This document shows positions 42,307 through 51,637 of a stretch of 64,000 nucleotides of DNA, piece after piece. Location of the stretch: the NCBI RefSeq assembly GCF_043678055.1, contig NZ_JBHEQA010000004.1, positions 1 to 64,000 on the forward strand, given 5' to 3'. This DNA is from Spongiimicrobium salis. GTDB lineage: Bacteria > Bacteroidota > Bacteroidia > Flavobacteriales > Flavobacteriaceae. Numbering within the stretch: the stretch's first letter is position 1; each line of letters begins with the position of its first letter. A program made the translations under genes and the position numbers. The notes below the pieces were generated by a model that saw nothing but the letters and a program-made list of their open reading frames with translations, made no database searches and was not told the DNA's origin.

Positions 42307-45300
42307 ATGAAAAAAAGTAATCATTTGGGCGATGTTCAACATGAAGAACGTCCAAACAGCATGTATCTAAAAATGAAATTGAGTCTACTTTTATGTTTTT
42401 TATTGGTATTTCAGCTTTCTGCCAATACGGTTTTCTCACAACATAAAATAGCCTTGAATTATAGTGAAACTCCCCTTAAAAGTGTGTTACAGGAAATCAA
42501 AGCACAATCGGGTTATCGTTTTTTTTATAATGTAAAAGAGATTAACGACAATCAGAAAATCTCTATAAAAGCGGATCAAGAACCACTAAAAATGGTACTG
42601 GATAAACTGGCACTCCTCGGGAATTTTGCCTTTTCCATAAACGAAAAACAAATCGTGTTGACAAAGAAGAGTGACCTTTTAAATGACACGACTGACCCTA
42701 AATCTCAGGAAAAAGAAATCAAAGGAACGGTCAAGGATGAAAATGGAGAACCCTTGGCAGGTGCCAATATTCTGGTTAAAGGAACTACCATTGGTACCCA
42801 AACCGATTTTGATGGCAACTTTACCATCGATGTTCCCGATGGCCAAGATATCCTGGTCATCTCTTTTATTGGGTACGCCTCCACGGAAGTATCCATTTCA
42901 GGGAAAGATTTTGTCACTGTAGTTTTAAAAGAAAATGCGGCCCGTTTGGACGATGTCGTGCTCGTAGGCTCTAGAAACCCTAATAGGACGTCAACGGAAA
43001 GTAGTGTTCCAGTGGATGTCATAGACGTTACGGAAATAGCATCCTTGGCTCCACAAACATCGGTTACACAGATACTGAATTACGTTGCGCCTTCGTTTAC
43101 CTCCCAATCACAGACAGTTTCCGATGGAACCGATCATATTGATCCGGCATCCCTAAGAGGTCTTGGACCAGATCAGGTCTTAGTTCTCATCAATGGAAAA
43201 AGAAGGCATTCTACTTCTTTGATCAATGTGAACGGTACTGTTGGTGCGGGTAGCGTGGGAACCGATTTAAATTCTATTCCCACTGCAGCCATAGAACGTA
43301 TAGAAGTATTACGCGATGGTGCCGCCGCACAATATGGTTCGGACGCCATTGCTGGAGTCATCAATATTGTTCTCAAAAAAAATACAGGCAAACTAGATTT
43401 TACCTTGACCACAGGGGCCAACTTTAGTGAGAACGGGAATCAGTTTGACGGAGGAAGTGATGGCGAAAAAGTGCAATTGGATGCCAACTATGGCCTTCCT
43501 ATAGGAGATCAGGGCGGATTTATAAATTTTACCGGATCATTGGCTACGCGCCAACCTGCATTGAGAAATAGGGATTATTCCGGGGATATCTTCAGAGGAT
43601 TCCATGGCGCCGAGCGTATTTTTGCCGCCAATGGTGGAAATGTTGCCGAAATGACCTTACAGGATTATGCCAATGCAGCCCAAGACATATCGTACCTTGA
43701 TCAAGCAACGAAAGATCAGATTGCCGCTTTGGACTTAACCAATGCTACCGGTGTTGATAGTCTTAGGTCACTTTTGGATTTTGATGCCGATGAAGACGAG
43801 CTTGCCGCACGCGGACTTAGCAGAAGCGATTTTAGGTTTAGAGTAGGTACTTCCAAATTGCGAGAGGGAAAATTTTTCGCCAATTTATCGGTTCCTCTTG
43901 GGGAAACCACAGAATTGTACAGTTTTGGAGGCATCAGCTATCGTCAAGGTTTGGCTTCTGGTTTTTATAGAAGACCTGCACAAGGGGATGGAAGAGCCAA
44001 TACTCCCGCTTTTCCCAATGGCTTTTTACCCGATATCAAATCCGATATTGTAGACCGTTCCTTCGCCTTCGGTATTCGTGGTGAAATGGAGGGTTGGAAT
44101 ATTGATTTTTCGCATACCTATGGACAAAATACCTTCTTTCTCACTGTAGAAAATTCCAGTAACGGAACCTTGGGGGTTTCCACACCGAGAAATTTTGATG
44201 CGGGGGGATTTGGGTTCACTCAAAATACGACCAACTTGGACATCAATAAATTCTACGAGGATATTTTTGAAGGGTTCAATGTGGCTTTTGGAGCAGAATA
44301 TAAAGTGGAGAATTATGAGATTACCGCAGGGGAAGAAGCCTCGTATGCCAGTTTTGACATCAATGGAAATGTGGTAAACAGTGCCACTCCAGATGCACTT
44401 TTGGTCCGCAATAATTTCACAGGGGTACCGCTAGGTGGAGGCGCCCAGGTATATCGAGGATTTGATCCCGGGAACGCAACGGATGAATTCAGAAATAACA
44501 TTTCCGCTTATATTGACTTGGAGGCAGATTTTACTGAAAATTGGTTGTTGAGTGTTGCCGGGCGTTATGAGAACTATTCGGATTTTGGGGAAACCTTCAA
44601 CTATAAAATAGCAACAAGATTGGAACTGTCGGAAAATTTGGCGGTAAGGGCAGCCAATAGTAGTGGTTTTAGGGCCCCCTCTCTGCACCAACAGTTTTTT
44701 AGCAGAACCAGTACCGTTTTTGTGGACAATCAACCTTTTGAACAAGGTACCTTCACCAATGATAGTAGGGCAGCAGCACTAATAGGTATCGATCCTTTAA
44801 AGGAAGAAACTTCCAATAGCCTTAGTGCAGGATTAACCGGAACTTTTGGGAACTTTTCTATCACCGTAGATGCCTATCAGATCAATATTGATGACCGAAT
44901 TATTTATAGTGGTAGTTTTGGCAACGGAGGAAACCCCGAATTAACGGCAATCTTTGATGCTGCAAATGCCACAAGCGCCCGTTTCTTTGTAAATGCGATC
45001 GACACCCGATCAAGAGGGCTGGATATTGTAGTATCCCATAAAGCCCAATTGACCGAAGATATGCGTCTCAGCAATAATTTTGCGGCTACTTTTACCGAAA
45101 CCGAGGTACAAGATGTTTTTGTTCCTGAATTAATTGCCAATGCGGGTTTAAGCGGGGCCTTTTTTGACGGTCAGGAAGAAGCTTTTTTAACCTTGGCACA
45201 ACCCCGTACCAAGTTAAACCTTACCAATACCTTATCGTATAAAAATTGGGAGGTGCTGTTACAAAATGTCTTTTTTGGAGAAGTCACTGATCCTGACGAT

Positions 45301-45564
45301 TTTAATGGTGACGCCCGTGTGGCAGGAACCCAAGTCAGTGATGATGCCATTTATGGTGGAAAAGTGATTACGGACCTCTCCTTTTCCAAAACCTTCAGCG
45401 ACCGCTTCCGACTAACCCTTGGAGCCAATAACCTATTTGATGTGTATCCTGATGAAAATAGAGCCGGGGGCACCTCCGGAGATCAGTTTGTATACTCCAG
45501 ACGTACATCACAATTTGGATATACCGGTAGGTTCTTATTTGCGAGAGTTAATTTCTCTTTATAA
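42307..45564 (+). CDS. TonB-dependent receptor with STN signalling domain
   Basis: This 1085-residue outer-membrane receptor starts with an unusually polar stretch before the hydrophobic signal core (MKLSLLLCFLLVFQLSANTV at about 23-42). Then come an STN domain (about 47-120; TPLKSVLQEIKAQSGYRFFY), a carboxypeptidase-regulatory-like domain (about 137-218), a plug (LVLINGKRRHSTSLINVNGT, RIEVLRDGAAAQYGSDAIAG) and a beta-barrel ending in GRFLFARVNFSL. STN lets it signal to FecR. There is no SusD partner, and the plug is of the classical receptor type rather than the SusC type, so a small ligand such as a siderophore or other chelate is more likely than a polysaccharide. The ligand is not determinable here. 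Confidence 0.92.
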   Translation: MKKSNHLGDVQHEERPNSMYLKMKLSLLLCFLLVFQLSANTVFSQHKIALNYSETPLKSVLQEIKAQSGYRFFYNVKEINDNQKISIKADQEPLKMVLDKLALLGNFAFSINEKQIVLTKKSDLLNDTTDPKSQEKEIKGTVKDENGEPLAGANILVKGTTIGTQTDFDGNFTIDVPDGQDILVISFIGYASTEVSISGKDFVTVVLKENAARLDDVVLVGSRNPNRTSTESSVPVDVIDVTEIASLAPQTSVTQILNYVAPSFTSQSQTVSDGTDHIDPASLRGLGPDQVLVLINGKRRHSTSLINVNGTVGAGSVGTDLNSIPTAAIERIEVLRDGAAAQYGSDAIAGVINIVLKKNTGKLDFTLTTGANFSENGNQFDGGSDGEKVQLDANYGLPIGDQGGFINFTGSLATRQPALRNRDYSGDIFRGFHGAERIFAANGGNVAEMTLQDYANAAQDISYLDQATKDQIAALDLTNATGVDSLRSLLDFDADEDELAARGLSRSDFRFRVGTSKLREGKFFANLSVPLGETTELYSFGGISYRQGLASGFYRRPAQGDGRANTPAFPNGFLPDIKSDIVDRSFAFGIRGEMEGWNIDFSHTYGQNTFFLTVENSSNGTLGVSTPRNFDAGGFGFTQNTTNLDINKFYEDIFEGFNVAFGAEYKVENYEITAGEEASYASFDINGNVVNSATPDALLVRNNFTGVPLGGGAQVYRGFDPGNATDEFRNNISAYIDLEADFTENWLLSVAGRYENYSDFGETFNYKIATRLELSENLAVRAANSSGFRAPSLHQQFFSRTSTVFVDNQPFEQGTFTNDSRAAALIGIDPLKEETSNSLSAGLTGTFGNFSITVDAYQINIDDRIIYSGSFGNGGNPELTAIFDAANATSARFFVNAIDTRSRGLDIVVSHKAQLTEDMRLSNNFAATFTETEVQDVFVPELIANAGLSGAFFDGQEEAFLTLAQPRTKLNLTNTLSYKNWEVLLQNVFFGEVTDPDDFNGDARVAGTQVSDDAIYGGKVITDLSFSKTFSDRFRLTLGANNLFDVYPDENRAGGTSGDQFVYSRRTSQFGYTGRFLFARVNFSL

Positions 45565-45593
45565 TCAAGTATGTTTAATTTTTGAGTCGATGG

Positions 45594-45620
45594 ACCTCTC
45601 TTCGGAGAGGTTTTTCGTTT
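45594..45620 (+). terminator. Intrinsic terminator after the TonB-dependent receptor
   Basis: A seven-base-pair stem (45594-45600 with 45605-45611) closed by a TTCG tetraloop and followed by TTTTTCGTTT lies 29 bases after the receptor stop. Confidence 0.8.
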
Positions 45621-45687
45621 CCCGTGCTGGCATTAATTTTTATAGCTCATAGAAAAAACATAGTTTAGGGGGATTTTAAATTTTCCT

Positions 45688-47118
45688 ATGGAATTAAGCA
45701 GAAAAATAGGCTTAGTATTGGGCCCCATCTTGTTTCTCAGTATTATTAACCTTCCCTTCGAATTAATTTCCCCAAAAGGAGATGCCGTTATTGCTGTTGC
45801 CCTATGGATGGTACTTTGGTGGATTACGGAAAGTGTCTCCATTTCCGTTACCGCATTACTCCCTTTGATTCTTTTCCCGCTAATGGAAGTAATGCCCATG
45901 GCCGATGTTGGTGCCAACTACGGAAGCCCCATTGTATTTTTGTTCTTTGGGGGATTTGTCATGGCCCTGGCCCTGGAAAAAGTGAATCTCCATAAACGCA
46001 TTGCCCTCAACATCATTAAAATAACCGGTACCACGCCCAATAAAGTAGTACTGGGCTTCATGATCGCCACCGCTTCTTTAAGTATGTGGATCAGTAATAC
46101 GGCAAGTACTGTAGTTATGCTTCCTATAGCGATGTCTGTTATTGGTCTGTTGATCAATGACGCCGACGGTTTTACCAAAGGGGATCGTAACTTTGCCCTC
46201 AGTGTGATGCTTGGGATTGCCTTTTCGGCCAATGCCGGAGGTATTGCTACGGTGATAGGAACACCTCCAAATTCTATTCTCATTGGTCTCCTTGAAAACG
46301 AATACCAGATTGAAATCAGTTTTTTGAAATGGATGGTCATAGGCCTCCCTTTTTCAATTATTATGATCGCCATTAGCTATTTTGTTTTGGTTAAATGGAT
46401 GTTTCCCAATAAAAACCTACAGTTTAATGCCTCAAAGGAGGTTATTTCACAGGAATTACAAAAATTGGGACCTACTTCGAGCAAAGAAAAAATGGTGCTC
46501 GTCATTTTCGGAATTACGGTTACTTTATGGATTTTTAGAACTTTGATCAATGAAATTTTTCCCAGCCTAGGATTGTCCGATACCATCATTAGTATTTTTG
46601 CGGCCATCGCCATGTTTGCCCTACCCTATAATATGAAGCAGGGCGACTTTATTCTGGAATGGAAGGATACTCAAAAATTGGCCTGGGGCATCTTATTATT
46701 GTTCGGTGGTGGATTGGCTTTGGCCAAGGGGATGTCTGTAAGTGGTATCGTTGATTTGGTTGCTAATGCCATTGCTACCAGTGATATCAGCATTTTGTTT
46801 ACCGCTTCCCTACTCATTTTGTTGATGCTATTCATGACCGAATTAATGAGCAATGTGGCTTTGGTAGCCGTCTTGGCCCCAGTAGTGGCAGGTATAGCCA
46901 TTGGGTTGGAAATCCCGATACTGTATTTATTGATTCCGGTCACCATGGCCAGTAGTTGTGCTTTCATGCTGCCTATGGCCACTCCCCCAAACGCCATTGT
47001 ATTTGCAAGTGGTTACATTAAGGTTCATCAAATGGCAAAAGTAGGTGTCGTTCTTAACCTTATCGCAGTGGGCTTATTGATTCTTCTTTTTCAATACGTG
47101 ATCCCATTAATTTTCTAA
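45688..47118 (+). CDS. DASS/SLC13-family sodium:dicarboxylate or anion symporter
   Basis: This 476-residue inner-membrane protein has about 11-12 hydrophobic helices. The two family SNT-type motifs are present: SNTASTVVMLPIAMSV in the first half and MSNVALVAVLAPV with SSCAFMLPMATPPNAIVFAS in the second. So is GGIATVIGTPPNSILIG, which lines the cation and substrate site. Members import C4-dicarboxylates, citrate or sulfate with sodium. The exact substrate cannot be fixed from these motifs, though the paired NT/PP pattern is that of the carboxylate transporters. It is a single gene bounded by terminator-like hairpins. Confidence 0.92.
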   Translation: MELSRKIGLVLGPILFLSIINLPFELISPKGDAVIAVALWMVLWWITESVSISVTALLPLILFPLMEVMPMADVGANYGSPIVFLFFGGFVMALALEKVNLHKRIALNIIKITGTTPNKVVLGFMIATASLSMWISNTASTVVMLPIAMSVIGLLINDADGFTKGDRNFALSVMLGIAFSANAGGIATVIGTPPNSILIGLLENEYQIEISFLKWMVIGLPFSIIMIAISYFVLVKWMFPNKNLQFNASKEVISQELQKLGPTSSKEKMVLVIFGITVTLWIFRTLINEIFPSLGLSDTIISIFAAIAMFALPYNMKQGDFILEWKDTQKLAWGILLLFGGGLALAKGMSVSGIVDLVANAIATSDISILFTASLLILLMLFMTELMSNVALVAVLAPVVAGIAIGLEIPILYLLIPVTMASSCAFMLPMATPPNAIVFASGYIKVHQMAKVGVVLNLIAVGLLILLFQYVIPLIF

Positions 47119-47122
47119 AAAA

Positions 47123-47152
47123 CAAATCCCTCGTTCTTCAACAAGGGATTTG
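47123..47152 (+). terminator. Hairpin after the SLC13 gene, likely terminator
   Basis: A 13-position stem with one mismatch (47123-47135 with 47140-47152) and a CTTC loop follows the stop by five bases. There is no good T-run after it on the plus strand, so termination efficiency is uncertain. Confidence 0.5.
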
Positions 47153-47643
47153 AATTGACTAATTCTAAAAAAAATTTGATAAAATGAAGTTATTTTATCC
47201 GCTTTGCCCTACAAAAGGATCAAATTCTTTGTATATCACTACACCTAATTTCTAAATTCTTGCAATCAAAAAAGTAATGGGCAAAATGCACTCCTATGAA
47301 AAAAGAGTAGCCGAAATCCTTTTGGTCATATACCTTATTCTTCTGCAGTTATACTTCTAAGGCAAAGACTTACACGACTTTGCTCGTTTTTTGATTGATT
47401 GACTGATGATGTCTATTAATAAGACTAGAAAAAAAACAAAATGTTACACTCTCATTTTTATTTAACAAAATTGATTCATTTTGTCTTTTTTTGTTAACTA
47501 ATTCAACATATTGACTATCAGTGATTTAAACGAGTTTTATGACAAATTCCTGAGGTATTAGCTTATGATTTCATTAACAATACTTTAGGCTTTTTTTTCA
47601 GTCCTTTGAAAAATTGTAAAAAAATCAAAAATTTAATTAAGAA
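47153..47643. other. Gene-poor interval upstream of the metalloprotease gene
   Basis: About 490 bases without a gene I can support. The last 200 bases are very AT-rich with T- and A-runs, as expected of a promoter region, but I find no full TTG-N20-TAnnTTTG match (TACTTTAG near 47581 has the core with a mismatch). A reading frame of roughly 36 codons from 47288 is noted but not called. Confidence 0.5.
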
Positions 47644-50142
47644 ATGGTTAAAAATTTACTCCCTAGAACCCTTCTTTTTATCTTTTTGGCAATTTGTTGC
47701 ACTGGCACCATTGAAGCTCAAAAAAGAAAAAAGAAAAAATCAAAGACAACAACGCAGCCTGCAAAACCAAGGCCCAAAAAAGGTGCTATTTTACCTTATA
47801 ATAAGGTAATCACCAAAAAGGCAAAAACAGACAAAGGTTTGTTCGATGTGCACGTTGTAGACGACAAGCACTTTTACGAAATTCCAGACTCTCTTTTCAA
47901 TAGAGAAATGTTAATGGTGAGTCGTATCTCAAAAACTGCATCCAACATTGGTTTTGGTGGCGGAAAGATCAATACACAAGTCTTGCGCTGGGAAAAAAAG
48001 AACAAGAAAGTTTTTGTTCGCGTAGTTTCCCATAATGTAGTGGCTGCTGATTCTTTACCAGTTCACGAAGCGGTGGTAAATTCAAACTTTGAGCCTGTAT
48101 TGTACGCTTTCGATATCAAGGCGTTCAAAAAAGATTCCCTTAGTCCTGCCACGGTCATTGAAGTAGACAATCTCTTCAAAAAAGATGTGAAAGCGCTAGG
48201 TATGCCCCAAGGTAGACGTACACAATATAGAATTACCCGTTTGGACGAAAGCAAAGGCTATATTGAAAGTTTAAAGAGTTATCCACTCAATATTGAAGCA
48301 AGACACGTTAAGACTTATATTGCAGGTAGACCTCCTTCCAATGGAAGTTTAGGAACCATTTCGGTAGAGATCAATAACTCTATGATCCTATTGCCAGAAG
48401 TACCTATGGAGCGCCGCTATTTTGATCAACGTGTGGGTTGGTTCGCACGTGGGCAGGTAGATTACGGTTTGGACGCTCAGGAAAGTAAAACAGTGCGATA
48501 CTTGGATCGTTGGAGATTGGAAGTAAAAGATGAAGATGTTGAAAAATTCAAAAGAGGAGAACTTGTTGAACCTAAAAAACCTATTGTCTACTACGTAGAT
48601 AGAGCTACTCCTAAACAATGGGTTCCTTACTTAAAGCAAGGTATTGAAGATTGGCAAAAAGCTTTTGAAGCTGCAGGTTTCAAGAACGCCATTATTGCTA
48701 AAGACCCTCCAACAGTTGAGGAAGATCCAGAATGGTCACCTGAGGATGTACGATATTCTGTAGTACGTTATTTAGCTTCCCCTATTCCAAATGCCAATGG
48801 GCCTCACGTAAGTGATCCTAGAAGTGGTGAGATTTTAGAATCGGATATCAACTGGTACCACAATGTAATGACCTTGTTACGCAACTGGTTCTTCGTTCAG
48901 ACTTCAGCTATAAATCCTGATGCCCAAGGTGTGGCGTTTAAAGATGAAGTGATGGGACGTTTGATCCGTTTTGTTTCTGCCCATGAAGTAGGTCATACTC
49001 TAGGATTGCCCCATAATATGGGAAGTAGTGTTGCTTATCCCGTAGATTCCCTACGTTCAGCTTCCTTTACTAAAAAATATGGAACAGCACCATCCATTAT
49101 GGATTATGCCCGTTTTAACTATGTGGCACAGCCAGAAGATAAAGGAGTAGCCTTGATGCCAGATATTGGACCTTATGACAAATATTCCATCATGTGGGGG
49201 TACCGACCTATCTTGGACAAAAAAGGAGCTGAAGAAAAACCTGTTTTAGATAGTTGGATCTTGGAACATGCTGGAGATCCTATGTACCGTTTTGGAAGAC
49301 AGCAATTTGGTGTTATTGATCCAAGTTCACAAACCGAAGATTTGGGAGACGATGCTGTTAAAGCAAGTGAATACGGTATTAAAAACTTAAAACGTATTAT
49401 TCCTAACCTAATCAAGTGGACTGCCGAAGACGGTAAAAACTATGACGATTTAGAAACATTGTACGGGCAGGTCTTGGGACAATTTAATCGGTATATGGGC
49501 CACGTTTCCAGCAATATTGGGGGTGTTTACGAATATTATAAAACCTATGATCAAGAAGGTGCAGTATATACACATGTAGATAAAGCACACCAAAAGAAGA
49601 GTTTGAAATTCATTCAAGATCAATTGTTTACCACGCCAAAGTGGATGATCGACAATGATATTCTTGGAAGAATTGAAAATGCCGGAAATACAAACCGATT
49701 GCTTAGAACGCAAGAGCGTACCTTGAATGGCATTTTAGATTTTGGACGCTTGGCACGTATGATCGAAAACGAAGCCTTGAACGGAAGCGATGCCTATACT
49801 ATGGTAAACATGATGCGCGATCTTAGAAGGGGAATCTGGTCCGAATTGAATTCAGGCCGCAAAATAGATACCTATAGAAGGAATTTACAACGTGCTTATA
49901 TAGAGCGTATGGAATTCTTGATGACTGGAGAGCAAAGACCATTGCCTGCTGCGTTCCGAAGGTTCTCTTCCAGAACTAATGTCAATGCTAGTCAATCTGA
50001 TATCAGATCCGTGGCACGTGCAGAACTCAATATCCTTAAAAGAAGTGTAAGAGCTGCTTTAGGGAGAACAAATGACAACATGAGTCGTTATCATTTACAA
50101 GACGTTATAGAGCGTATTGATATGATATTGGATCCCAAATAA
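47644..50142 (+). CDS. Secreted zinc-dependent metalloprotease, DUF5117/DUF5118 type
   Basis: This 832-residue exported protein has a signal peptide to about residue 27 (LAICCTGTIEAQ), a Lys-rich segment, an N-terminal DUF5118-like part (LFDVHVVDDKHFYEIPDSLF) and a DUF5117-like part. A metzincin-type catalytic domain follows with the zinc motif HEVGHTLGLPHN from His447 and the Met-turn-like SIMDYARFNY about 45 residues later. The family is widespread in Bacteroidota and Proteobacteria as large periplasmic or secreted peptidases of unknown target. It stands alone between a gene-poor leader and a strong terminator. Confidence 0.92.
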   Translation: MVKNLLPRTLLFIFLAICCTGTIEAQKRKKKKSKTTTQPAKPRPKKGAILPYNKVITKKAKTDKGLFDVHVVDDKHFYEIPDSLFNREMLMVSRISKTASNIGFGGGKINTQVLRWEKKNKKVFVRVVSHNVVAADSLPVHEAVVNSNFEPVLYAFDIKAFKKDSLSPATVIEVDNLFKKDVKALGMPQGRRTQYRITRLDESKGYIESLKSYPLNIEARHVKTYIAGRPPSNGSLGTISVEINNSMILLPEVPMERRYFDQRVGWFARGQVDYGLDAQESKTVRYLDRWRLEVKDEDVEKFKRGELVEPKKPIVYYVDRATPKQWVPYLKQGIEDWQKAFEAAGFKNAIIAKDPPTVEEDPEWSPEDVRYSVVRYLASPIPNANGPHVSDPRSGEILESDINWYHNVMTLLRNWFFVQTSAINPDAQGVAFKDEVMGRLIRFVSAHEVGHTLGLPHNMGSSVAYPVDSLRSASFTKKYGTAPSIMDYARFNYVAQPEDKGVALMPDIGPYDKYSIMWGYRPILDKKGAEEKPVLDSWILEHAGDPMYRFGRQQFGVIDPSSQTEDLGDDAVKASEYGIKNLKRIIPNLIKWTAEDGKNYDDLETLYGQVLGQFNRYMGHVSSNIGGVYEYYKTYDQEGAVYTHVDKAHQKKSLKFIQDQLFTTPKWMIDNDILGRIENAGNTNRLLRTQERTLNGILDFGRLARMIENEALNGSDAYTMVNMMRDLRRGIWSELNSGRKIDTYRRNLQRAYIERMEFLMTGEQRPLPAAFRRFSSRTNVNASQSDIRSVARAELNILKRSVRAALGRTNDNMSRYHLQDVIERIDMILDPK

Positions 50143-50181
50143 ACCCTTATTTGGTGACTCCTACCATTTAAGTTGTTTTTC

Positions 50182-50225
50182 AACAAAGACATTGCCCTAT
50201 ATGGGGCAATGTCTTTGTTCTTTTA
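50182..50225 (+). terminator. Intrinsic terminator after the metalloprotease gene
   Basis: A perfect 16-base-pair stem (50182-50197 with 50204-50219), a six-base loop and a T-rich tail (CTTTT) lie about 40 bases after the stop. Confidence 0.88.
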
Positions 50226-50372
50226 TAGGTTTTTCAACGATTTCCTGCCAATCCTCGTAGGTATAACCACAATTCTAAATCCCTTCACTAGCAAAAGCGG
50301 TCATTTCACAACAATGATTCTTTTAAGGACCGTCTATGATGTACCTTAGAGTGTAACCTAATCCCCATTATC

Positions 50373-50561
50373 ATGTCATATAAATTAAAAAGCCTTATTT
50401 ACCTTGTTTGTTTTCTGATTACTGCAACTGCATATTACATTTTGGAACATGGTTCGGTGCAAGAACAGAATGCGATTGAGATAGCCGAGGCAGATTATCA
50501 AATGACAGAGAGCAACACCTCAAAAATAGAACAAGCCAACGCCTTTGATGGACTTGAATAA
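50373..50561 (+). CDS. Small single-pass membrane or secreted peptide
   Basis: This 62-residue protein has one hydrophobic helix at about residues 7-26 (SLIYLVCFLITATAYYILEH) and an acidic, Glu/Gln-rich tail. No family is recognised. It begins a run of three small plus-strand genes and is followed 107 bases later by an LTxxQ-type periplasmic protein gene, so an envelope-stress context is plausible. Support is its clean membrane-plus-tail architecture; the call is moderate. Confidence 0.5.
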   Translation: MSYKLKSLIYLVCFLITATAYYILEHGSVQEQNAIEIAEADYQMTESNTSKIEQANAFDGLE

Positions 50562-50668
50562 CATTATTTTCCTCACGTTCAAATTGTTAAAAAAGGCACA
50601 AAATTAATTCCCCCTTAAACCATACCTACATCTCATAGTCTCAAAAGTATAATCTTAAAATTAGACAC

Positions 50669-51109
50669 ATGAGAAAAGTTATGTTTATTGCCATACTTCT
50701 GATCGGTACGGTCGGAATGGCGCAGCGAGGAAATAGTAGAGGACACAGAAACTTGAATCCCGAACAAGTTGCTACACTACAGACCAAGAAAATGACCTTG
50801 GCCCTAGACCTTACCGAAGTGCAACAGAACGCTGTCCAAAAACTATATCTGGAACAAGCGGAGTACCGAAAATCAAAGATGGAAGAACGCAAAGAAAGAA
50901 GAGAGAAAGAGGAAGCAAGGCCCACTAAAGAGGAGCGTTTTGAAATGGCAGAGGAAAAATTGGATAGAGCCATTGCCCATAAGGCTGCGATGAAAGAAAT
51001 CCTATCCGCAGATCAATATGAAAAATGGGAAAAAATGCAAGCTCGAAAGGCCCGTCATGCTAAAGGAAAAAAGGGACAGCATCGAGGAAAATACAGATCC
51101 AAAGGCTAA
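50669..51109 (+). CDS. Periplasmic helical protein of the LTxxQ (Spy/CpxP-like) kind
   Basis: This 146-residue protein has a signal peptide (MRKVMFIAILLIGTVGMAQ). The mature part is almost entirely helical and highly charged, with two LTxxQ-like motifs: LDLTEVQQNAVQKLYLEQ near residue 46 and ILSADQYEKWEKM near 111, separated by a Lys/Arg/Glu-rich helix. It ends in a very basic tail (HAKGKKGQHRGKYRSKG). Spy/CpxP relatives are periplasmic chaperones or metal-responsive sensors; flavobacterial versions are usually annotated only as hypothetical. It pairs with the next gene, which has the same plan. Confidence 0.75.
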   Translation: MRKVMFIAILLIGTVGMAQRGNSRGHRNLNPEQVATLQTKKMTLALDLTEVQQNAVQKLYLEQAEYRKSKMEERKERREKEEARPTKEERFEMAEEKLDRAIAHKAAMKEILSADQYEKWEKMQARKARHAKGKKGQHRGKYRSKG

Positions 51110-51198
51110 TGGACAATGCCTATCAATTCTCTCTGGCCTTATATACTTTTATCTATAATTCTACGTTATAACAGCAAAATATTAAGTTCAAGTAAATC

Positions 51199-51567
51199 AT
51201 GAGAAAAATAGGTATTATATGTATTGGTGCACTCGTATTCCTTTGCACACTTCCGCTACAGGCACAAACATCTATACAGGAAGTTACCGATATCAAGGCA
51301 AAAGAAGCTACGAAGGAACAGATGACAGCACTTTCTAAAGTTGTTTCCCTTCAAAAAGAACAAAAGCGTAGTATTGAGCAGCTTTATCTTGAACACGAAA
51401 AAAGCATTTTTGCTATTATCCAGAATCCACAAGGAGAAGGTTTACAAAATAAGATTGTTGCCATGGAAACCGCTTTGGACCAAAAGATACTGGCTTTATT
51501 AACGCCACAACAAAAAGAGGAATTGAAACGTCACCGAGGAAAAACCACAACCTTGGATAAACATTAA
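51199..51567 (+). CDS. Second LTxxQ-like periplasmic helical protein
   Basis: This 122-residue protein has a signal peptide to about residue 22 (LCTLPLQAQ). It has one central amphipathic helix (QKEQKRSIEQLYLEHEKSIF) and a C-terminal LLTPQQKEELKRHRG that matches the LTxxQ motif. The QLYLEHEKS and KLYLEQAEY helices of this and the preceding protein are alike, so they are probably paralogues. A periplasmic stress-related role is inferred from the family resemblance. A bidirectional terminator follows at 51582. Confidence 0.72.
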   Translation: MRKIGIICIGALVFLCTLPLQAQTSIQEVTDIKAKEATKEQMTALSKVVSLQKEQKRSIEQLYLEHEKSIFAIIQNPQGEGLQNKIVAMETALDQKILALLTPQQKEELKRHRGKTTTLDKH

Positions 51568-51581
51568 ACACTTTGTTTTAT

Positions 51582-51615
51582 AAAAAAAGCCATGCATTGA
51601 TGCATGGCTTTTTTT
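51582..51615. terminator. Bidirectional terminator between convergent genes
   Basis: A perfect 15-base-pair stem (51582-51596 with 51601-51615), TTGA loop, A-run on one side and T-run on the other serve both the LTxxQ gene and the convergent PhoD gene. Confidence 0.93.
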
Positions 51616-51637
51616 CATTTTTAGTTCGGCCCTTATA

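Noticed and set aside
45918..46997. Several minus-strand frames of 78-151 codons opposite the SLC13 gene
   Set aside because: Low-complexity hydrophobic mirror translations of transmembrane helices; the plus-strand protein is unmistakable.
47288..47398. Reading frame of about 36 codons with one hydrophobic segment in the interval before the metalloprotease gene
   Set aside because: Too short, no family resemblance, no promoter or leader evidence; frames like this are expected by chance.
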